From Flectonema sp. DT1601 (taxonomy: Eukaryota > Euglenozoa > Diplonemea > Diplonemida > Diplonemidae), in the NCBI GenBank assembly GCA_964019425.1, contig OZ025815.1, positions 434,001 to 498,000 on the forward strand: DNA of 64,000 nt. The letters are read 5' to 3'. Under the pieces are notes generated by a model that was not told the origin of the DNA, searched no databases, and saw only the letters and a program-made list of their open reading frames with translations. Positions 60,447 through 64,000 of this stretch are shown here, one piece after another; position 1 is the first letter of the stretch, and every line of letters starts with the position of its first letter. Both the position numbers and the translations under genes were made by a program.

Positions 60447-60527
60447 GTGGCTACATAGCTCAATTGATAGAACGCCGGTCTGAAAGAATGGCGGTCGAGG
60501 GTTCAAAACCCGCTGACGGCGGTTTTT
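60447..60527 (+). tRNA. tRNA-like (Phe-GAA-type) pseudogene with pol III terminator
   Basis: About 75 bases with tRNA layout: an A-box-like TAGCTCAATTGA at position 10, an anticodon-loop-like CTGAAAG (anticodon GAA) on a stem with one mismatch, a B box GGTTCAAAACC, and TTTTT right after the 3' end. The acceptor stem pairs poorly (two mismatches and two wobbles) and the T stem has one mismatch, so it is probably not a functional tRNA. It lies in the 280-bp segment between the two 165-bp repeats, in opposite orientation to the element's genes. Confidence 0.45.
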
Positions 60528-60573
60528 GTTTGGTGCTCAGTTTCGGTGGCAAATTACCTAAATGGAATTTTGA

Positions 60574-60738
60574 TAATTAGCCTTCCTATACTGTATGCAC
60601 CTGGGAAAGAGAAGTATACTTAATTGAATGAACATGCAGTTAACAAGTCTGAGATCACAAAGAAGAATCTACACTGTGGTGCAGATTACTTCTGTGTAGG
60701 GGTTGTACCGGGCCGTTTCGATTCGACGGGACACCGGC
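60574..60738 (-). repeat. 165-bp repeat, inner copy (candidate B1)
   Basis: Identical to the outer copy. The end of the reverse transcriptase-RNase H reading frame (stop at 60655-60657, minus strand) lies inside it, so the last 28 or so residues of that protein are encoded by repeat sequence. Confidence 0.95.
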
Positions 60739-62349
60739 ACCACCACCACCACGCGAGTTAAAGAACGACCCCAACGCTTGTTCAACCTTCGCTCTCGTTC
60801 CGTGTGAGACTTCCTCTCGAGAAGGAATGTCTGCTGGGTTTAGCTTCGTGCTTACCCAGGCAAGGGAGTAGGAACATTTCAAAACTAAAAGGCATTCAAT
60901 CGCAGTTATCAAACACCTGTTGAGACTGTGTGAGCGAACACACATCTTCTTCCTAAAAGCACCACAAACTGTAGTGTTGTCAACCCAGATGGAAAGGTGG
61001 TCGGCCTTTGCAATTCCTTTGAGTGTCTGTCCAAGAGCGTCCGCTTCAAGGATATTTATATGTCGGTCTTCACCAGCAGGCCATGCCGCACCAAGAATTT
61101 CCAGCTCACCTGTTTTCCAAACGATGACACCTCCCCATCCCTGCAATGAGGCATCTACAAACACTTCGGCAGTCCTCCCCTCTTTCTGCTCAGGCATAAT
61201 TATTCTCTCCTTCTGCACAGCACCGATCCACATTTCTAATTCCCTCCTTACTGAACGGGGCAATTTTAGTACCTGCTGTACTTGTAGGGTCCCCTTGTTC
61301 AAGTAATTTGTGACCCTGCGAAGATACTTCAAGCTAAACCAGTACTTCCCAGGTGGAACTCCAACAATGGAGCTGGCATGCAACAGGCGACCTCCTAAGG
61401 ACTCCAACTCCGATGCAGTCAATGAATCAAGGTTGGTGTTCTTGATTTTTCTCCCAATCTTGGTCCCCAAGCTCACCCTGTCCGTATGGTGATCAAAGGT
61501 GACCCCCAAGAACTCATACTCCGGAGAGAGATCCACAGTATCACTTGGTTTCCATGTGATGTTTGCCATTCTGGCAAAGGAGTCCATCCTCTCAGCTGCG
61601 CATTTAACCTTCTCCTTGGGACCAAATAACCTAATGTTATCGATCCACCAGTGAATCCCAACTTCCTCCTCCGCAAATTCTTTCTTAACGAACAGCGGGT
61701 CACCAGCAACTACTGCAGCGATGGTGTTCATCAATTCTGGGGCACACACATGACCCATCGGAAGTCGAGTCAAAGAATAAACCTTCCCAGCCGAATCAGA
61801 GAAACTGAAGAGTGAAGTTGACTCCTCAGGTATGCAGACCTGGTAGAATCCAGTCTTGAAGTCCCTGCAGGATGCCACCTCCGAATGTACAGCATCCAGG
61901 TAACAAGAAATGTGCTGCAGTGGAACGAATGGTTCATATCCCCCAGACGAGATCAGTTCGTTCTGCTCTTTTGTCCAGAGGATGAACCGCTGTCTGTTCC
62001 CCGTCTCCCTCTCCTCATACACTGTAAATGGTACATTCCGAGACAGCGGTACAGAATCACTCGGCACTGCAATACCACACTCAACCAATTCTCTTGCATG
62101 TTTCTCTGCCAACTTCGAAGTTGCCCTCTTCGAGAGCCGTGCATTGACAGAAGAATCCCTAGGAAAGAAGGTGAGGTTCCAAACATAATCAAACCTCTTC
62201 AGGACCGATGGCAACATCCTCCCCCTTACAGCTGAAACATCCATCTTAGGTGTAGGGGCCACATGTAGTGGTGAAGATATCTCCTCCTTCGTTATGGGGA
62301 TGCGCGTGCTCTTTGTTCTGTGCGTGAACTGCGCTGCTACGCCCCGCAT
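60655..62349 (-). CDS. Retrotransposon reverse transcriptase-RNase H
   Basis: 564 residues from the ATG at 62349, 36 bases after the recombinase stop; the same frame stays open upstream through the recombinase gene but that part is a shadow. RT motifs: SCRDFKTGFYQVCI with the catalytic Asp, YSLTRLPMGHVCAPELMN, and HWWIDNIR, in which the usual Y-x-D-D box reads W-I-D-N. RNase H motifs: FVDASLQGWGGVIV, INILEADAL, SIWVDNTTVCGA and NPADIPSRE, so D, E, D and the final Asp are in place. It would copy the element's RNA into DNA. The D-N variant removes the second Asp of the classical pair; whether it impairs activity is unknown. Confidence 0.88.
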   Translation of the reverse strand: MRGVAAQFTHRTKSTRIPITKEEISSPLHVAPTPKMDVSAVRGRMLPSVLKRFDYVWNLTFFPRDSSVNARLSKRATSKLAEKHARELVECGIAVPSDSVPLSRNVPFTVYEERETGNRQRFILWTKEQNELISSGGYEPFVPLQHISCYLDAVHSEVASCRDFKTGFYQVCIPEESTSLFSFSDSAGKVYSLTRLPMGHVCAPELMNTIAAVVAGDPLFVKKEFAEEEVGIHWWIDNIRLFGPKEKVKCAAERMDSFARMANITWKPSDTVDLSPEYEFLGVTFDHHTDRVSLGTKIGRKIKNTNLDSLTASELESLGGRLLHASSIVGVPPGKYWFSLKYLRRVTNYLNKGTLQVQQVLKLPRSVRRELEMWIGAVQKERIIMPEQKEGRTAEVFVDASLQGWGGVIVWKTGELEILGAAWPAGEDRHINILEADALGQTLKGIAKADHLSIWVDNTTVCGAFRKKMCVRSHSLNRCLITAIECLLVLKCSYSLAWVSTKLNPADIPSREEVSHGTRAKVEQALGSFFNSRGGGGAGVPSNRNGPVQPLHRSNLHHSVDSSL

Positions 62350-62384
62350 CACATCCCGTTCACTCGCATTCTTTGATCTATCAA

Positions 62385-63599
62385 CTACAGGAAACAGGTG
62401 ACATCCCCTGTCTTTAACGCCCTCGCCATTGCAATTGGGTTTCCGCCGTACCTCAGCGTGGTGTCTGAAAGGGCCGACACTCCTGCATGCTTGGCCAGCC
62501 TGCTTATCAGCCCTTCTGTGAGTCCTTGCTGCTCTTGGTCCGATGCCAGAACCTCCAACAGATGACTTATCGCACCTCTTTTTATTGAGTGGGCGGTGTA
62601 TCTTTTCATCCTGCCGTCCTGCTGGAACGTTTTCACTAATTTTGACGTGTCCCACGGGTGTAGTTTTTTGAACTCCCCCATCGCATCCAGCAAGATCTTT
62701 ATCTCTTCTGTGTGATTCCCCTTTATCACCGTCCATCTGCTTGGCGAGTAAGGGTTTGCCCTCCTTCCCTTCGGCGTGCGGAACCAATCTATAATGATCT
62801 CTGACGGACTTACAGAGATGAACTGGTCCCTTGAGAGCGCTGCGGTCTCGCCCCATCTTGATGCAGTCTTCCAGCACACTAGCATTGCCAAGTGGGTCTT
62901 TAAGTCTTGCCCCCTTGCCCAATCCACCAGGTCGAAACTTGTCATTGGCGTTGCCTGTTCCAGCGGTATTGCCGCCCCGTTCGCCCTCAGTGCTGCAGCC
63001 AAGCTCAACAGCGGTCCGTTTTCTATTCCGATCCTCCCCATCACTGCAGACAGACTCTTTGCATAAGAGAGAAGCCCTTGCACTGCCACACCTGTCGCCA
63101 TCACGAACAGAACAGCCGAGCTTGCGTTTGCTGGTTTCTCCTTTTCCCTTGCCCAGGCCCGAAATCTTCTCCACAGATTCCGCCTGCTTGCTGTTGTCTT
63201 TGAGGCCCACATCTTCTCCAGTGTTTCTTGAAGCTTTTCTGTCGCCTCCATGTATGTGACGGAATCCTCGGCATGCCGCCTCTTCGTCCCCTCTGGGCAT
63301 CCCTCCATCATGTCCAACAGGATCTTCCCAACCACATTTCCTTCTAATCCTTCTGAGGGCATTGTTTCCGTTGAATCTGCGATCTCTTCTGTTCCAACTG
63401 AGCTTATTTTCATCTCCCTTCCGCTGGGGAATCCTCGGACTGCGGATTTTACAATGTTGTCCGGGTCTTGAACGATTAAACTTACAGATCCTCCTAACCT
63501 TGCTTTTAGTCGGCTGCTCCTCAACACCTGTCTTGAGTGCTTCTGCATAAGTCTTGCGGGCTTTCTCAACTTTAACTTTGGCAATGGGGATGTTTCCAA
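62385..63599 (-). CDS. Retrotransposon tyrosine recombinase
   Basis: About 404 residues; the first codon at 63599 is TTG, and the frame is open somewhat further upstream, so the true start is uncertain (the first in-frame ATG is at about residue 18). The N-terminal 90 residues are basic and low in structure. From about 150 on a core-binding/catalytic domain is visible with all four classes of active-site residues: Arg in TASRWGE (about 62850), HSIKR (about 62577-62591), His in KHAGV (62487-62489) and the Tyr nucleophile in LRYGG (62448-62450). It should integrate circular cDNA by site-specific strand exchange, with no target-site duplication. Confidence 0.88.
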   Translation of the reverse strand: METSPLPKLKLRKPARLMQKHSRQVLRSSRLKARLGGSVSLIVQDPDNIVKSAVRGFPSGREMKISSVGTEEIADSTETMPSEGLEGNVVGKILLDMMEGCPEGTKRRHAEDSVTYMEATEKLQETLEKMWASKTTASRRNLWRRFRAWAREKEKPANASSAVLFVMATGVAVQGLLSYAKSLSAVMGRIGIENGPLLSLAAALRANGAAIPLEQATPMTSFDLVDWARGQDLKTHLAMLVCWKTASRWGETAALSRDQFISVSPSEIIIDWFRTPKGRRANPYSPSRWTVIKGNHTEEIKILLDAMGEFKKLHPWDTSKLVKTFQQDGRMKRYTAHSIKRGAISHLLEVLASDQEQQGLTEGLISRLAKHAGVSALSDTTLRYGGNPIAMARALKTGDVTCFL

Positions 63600-63668
63600 T
63601 ACTTGCGTGTCTAACCTTCGTTTTAGGAACGTTGGTTTTGTTGTTACTTGCAGGGTCCGGTCGGCTGG

Positions 63669-64000
63669 TCACTTCGCGAACCCTCTCCCGTTTCCCGACG
63701 ATGGATACGTAGAGACAAACGATCTCCCCCCTTTCCGTTTCGGTTGTTGCATCTTCGCATTTCTATTTCTCTTCGCTATTGCGTTTGCTTTCTCCAGAGG
63801 GTCCTCCGATGCAACTTCTAAGATCATCTCCAACTCTGATCTCTTCGTACCATCCTTGCAAAAGTAATACTGCATCCGCAGTTGCTCCAACAGCTCGTTC
63901 CCCAACTCCACAAAGTGCGGGTTCTCCTCCCACCCTTCAACGTACTCCAAACCGAGAACGAAGTTCTTCAACTGCCTGAAGAAGCCAAGTAGCTGGCCCC
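63669..64000 (-). CDS. Partial retrotransposon GAG-like protein
   Basis: An open frame enters from beyond the window and stops at 63669-63671. At least 110 residues: a helical, acidic part (YVEGWEENPHFVELGNELLE) and a basic Lys/Arg/Gly-rich C-terminus (AIAKRNRNAKMQQPKRKGG), compatible with an RNA-binding GAG tail. No zinc knuckle is seen in this part. Its position directly before the recombinase agrees with GAG-YR-RT order. The name rests on position and composition only. Confidence 0.5.
   Translation of the reverse strand, partial: GQLLGFFRQLKNFVLGLEYVEGWEENPHFVELGNELLEQLRMQYYFCKDGTKRSELEMILEVASEDPLEKANAIAKRNRNAKMQQPKRKGGRSFVSTYPSSGNGRGFAK

Larger units (their letters stand above)
60129..64000 (-). 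mobile_element. Tyrosine-recombinase (VIPER/Ngaro-like) retrotransposon, 5' end beyond the window
   Basis: Read on the minus strand the order is GAG (partial), tyrosine recombinase, reverse transcriptase-RNase H, then a 165-bp repeat (60574-60738), 280 bp of unique sequence (60294-60573) and an identical 165-bp repeat (60129-60293). GAG-YR-RT/RH order is known from VIPER elements of trypanosomatids, and a B1-A2-B2 right end is known from split-direct-repeat elements such as Ngaro. The repeats are identical and the three frames are open, which points to recent activity. No integrase of DDE type and no LTRs are present. The left terminus is taken as 60129. Confidence 0.85.

Noticed and set aside
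62385..63672. Upstream half of a 1005-codon minus-strand frame that continues into the RT gene
   Set aside because: It overlaps the recombinase in another frame and its translation has no RT features until the ATG at 62349; treated as a shadow.
1..64000. CRISPR arrays, rRNA genes, spliced-leader genes and normal tRNA genes
   Set aside because: None seen. The only tRNA-like sequence is the degenerate unit inside the retroelement; the H2 hairpins superficially resemble a tRNA D-arm (GGGATAGAAC) but lack the rest of a tRNA.

Overview
The window looks like nuclear DNA of an AT-rich, intron-bearing protist, most likely a euglenozoan related to kinetoplastids (a bodonid, parabodonid or diplonemid-like lineage). 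The grounds are these. Every host gene I can support between about 0.9 and 58.9 kb lies on the plus strand, as in a polycistronic unit. Almost every start codon has a pyrimidine-rich tract and an AG dinucleotide 5 to 50 bases upstream, as expected for spliced-leader trans-splicing acceptors. The right end carries a tyrosine-recombinase retroelement with the gene order of VIPER-type elements. A small DOT1-type methyltransferase is also present. Against a trypanosomatid are the SAM-TKL kinase and about nine short cis-spliced introns (60 to 135 nt, donors mostly GTATGT). The organism assignment is inference; no rRNA or spliced-leader gene is in the window.

Layout. 0 to 14.4 kb: DOPA-dioxygenase-like secreted protein, DOT1-like methyltransferase, TrhO-type rhodanese, two unknown small proteins, an RRM nucleolar-type protein, a PAN/apple membrane protein, two near-identical tandem copies of ribosomal protein eL20 (L18a), and a three-exon membrane fatty-acid desaturase. 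14.4 to 17.7 kb: homopolymer-rich spacer. 17.7 to 31.4 kb: SAM-TKL kinase, myotubularin phosphatase, a coiled-coil/ubiquitin-like protein, two unrecognised proteins, and a Dicer/RIG-I-type helicase with two dsRNA-binding domains. 31.4 to 33 kb: spacer with a fold-back repeat of about 113 bp per arm. 33 to 42.4 kb: Sec14-like protein with a CaaX box, a CCCH zinc finger fused to a tubulin-ligase-like domain, and an MmpL/RND transporter. 42.4 to 52.7 kb: about 10 kb with only one clear gene (a small RING-H2 protein) but a seven-member array of structured RNA hairpins. 52.7 to 58.9 kb: MYND protein, proteasome subunit alpha-7, KCTD-type BTB protein, HRD1-like RING membrane protein.

59.4 to 60.1 kb is a GC-rich block unlike the host DNA. 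From 60129 to beyond the window end runs a tyrosine-recombinase retrotransposon on the minus strand: partial GAG, YR, RT-RNase H, then two perfect 165-bp repeats separated by 280 bp that hold a tRNA-like pol III unit. This matches a split-direct-repeat terminus (B1-A2-B2).

The host genes do not form one pathway, as is usual for polycistronic clusters. Small themes recur: ubiquitin/proteasome (alpha-7, HRD1-like, RING-H2), membrane lipid and phosphoinositide handling (desaturase, myotubularin, Sec14, RND), and RNA (helicase, RRM, TrhO). The most unusual material is non-coding: two families of hairpins with a conserved frame and variable tips (4.1 to 4.4 kb and 48.2 to 50.1 kb), the fold-back next to the Dicer-type helicase, and the repeat pair at 1.8 and 34.3 kb.
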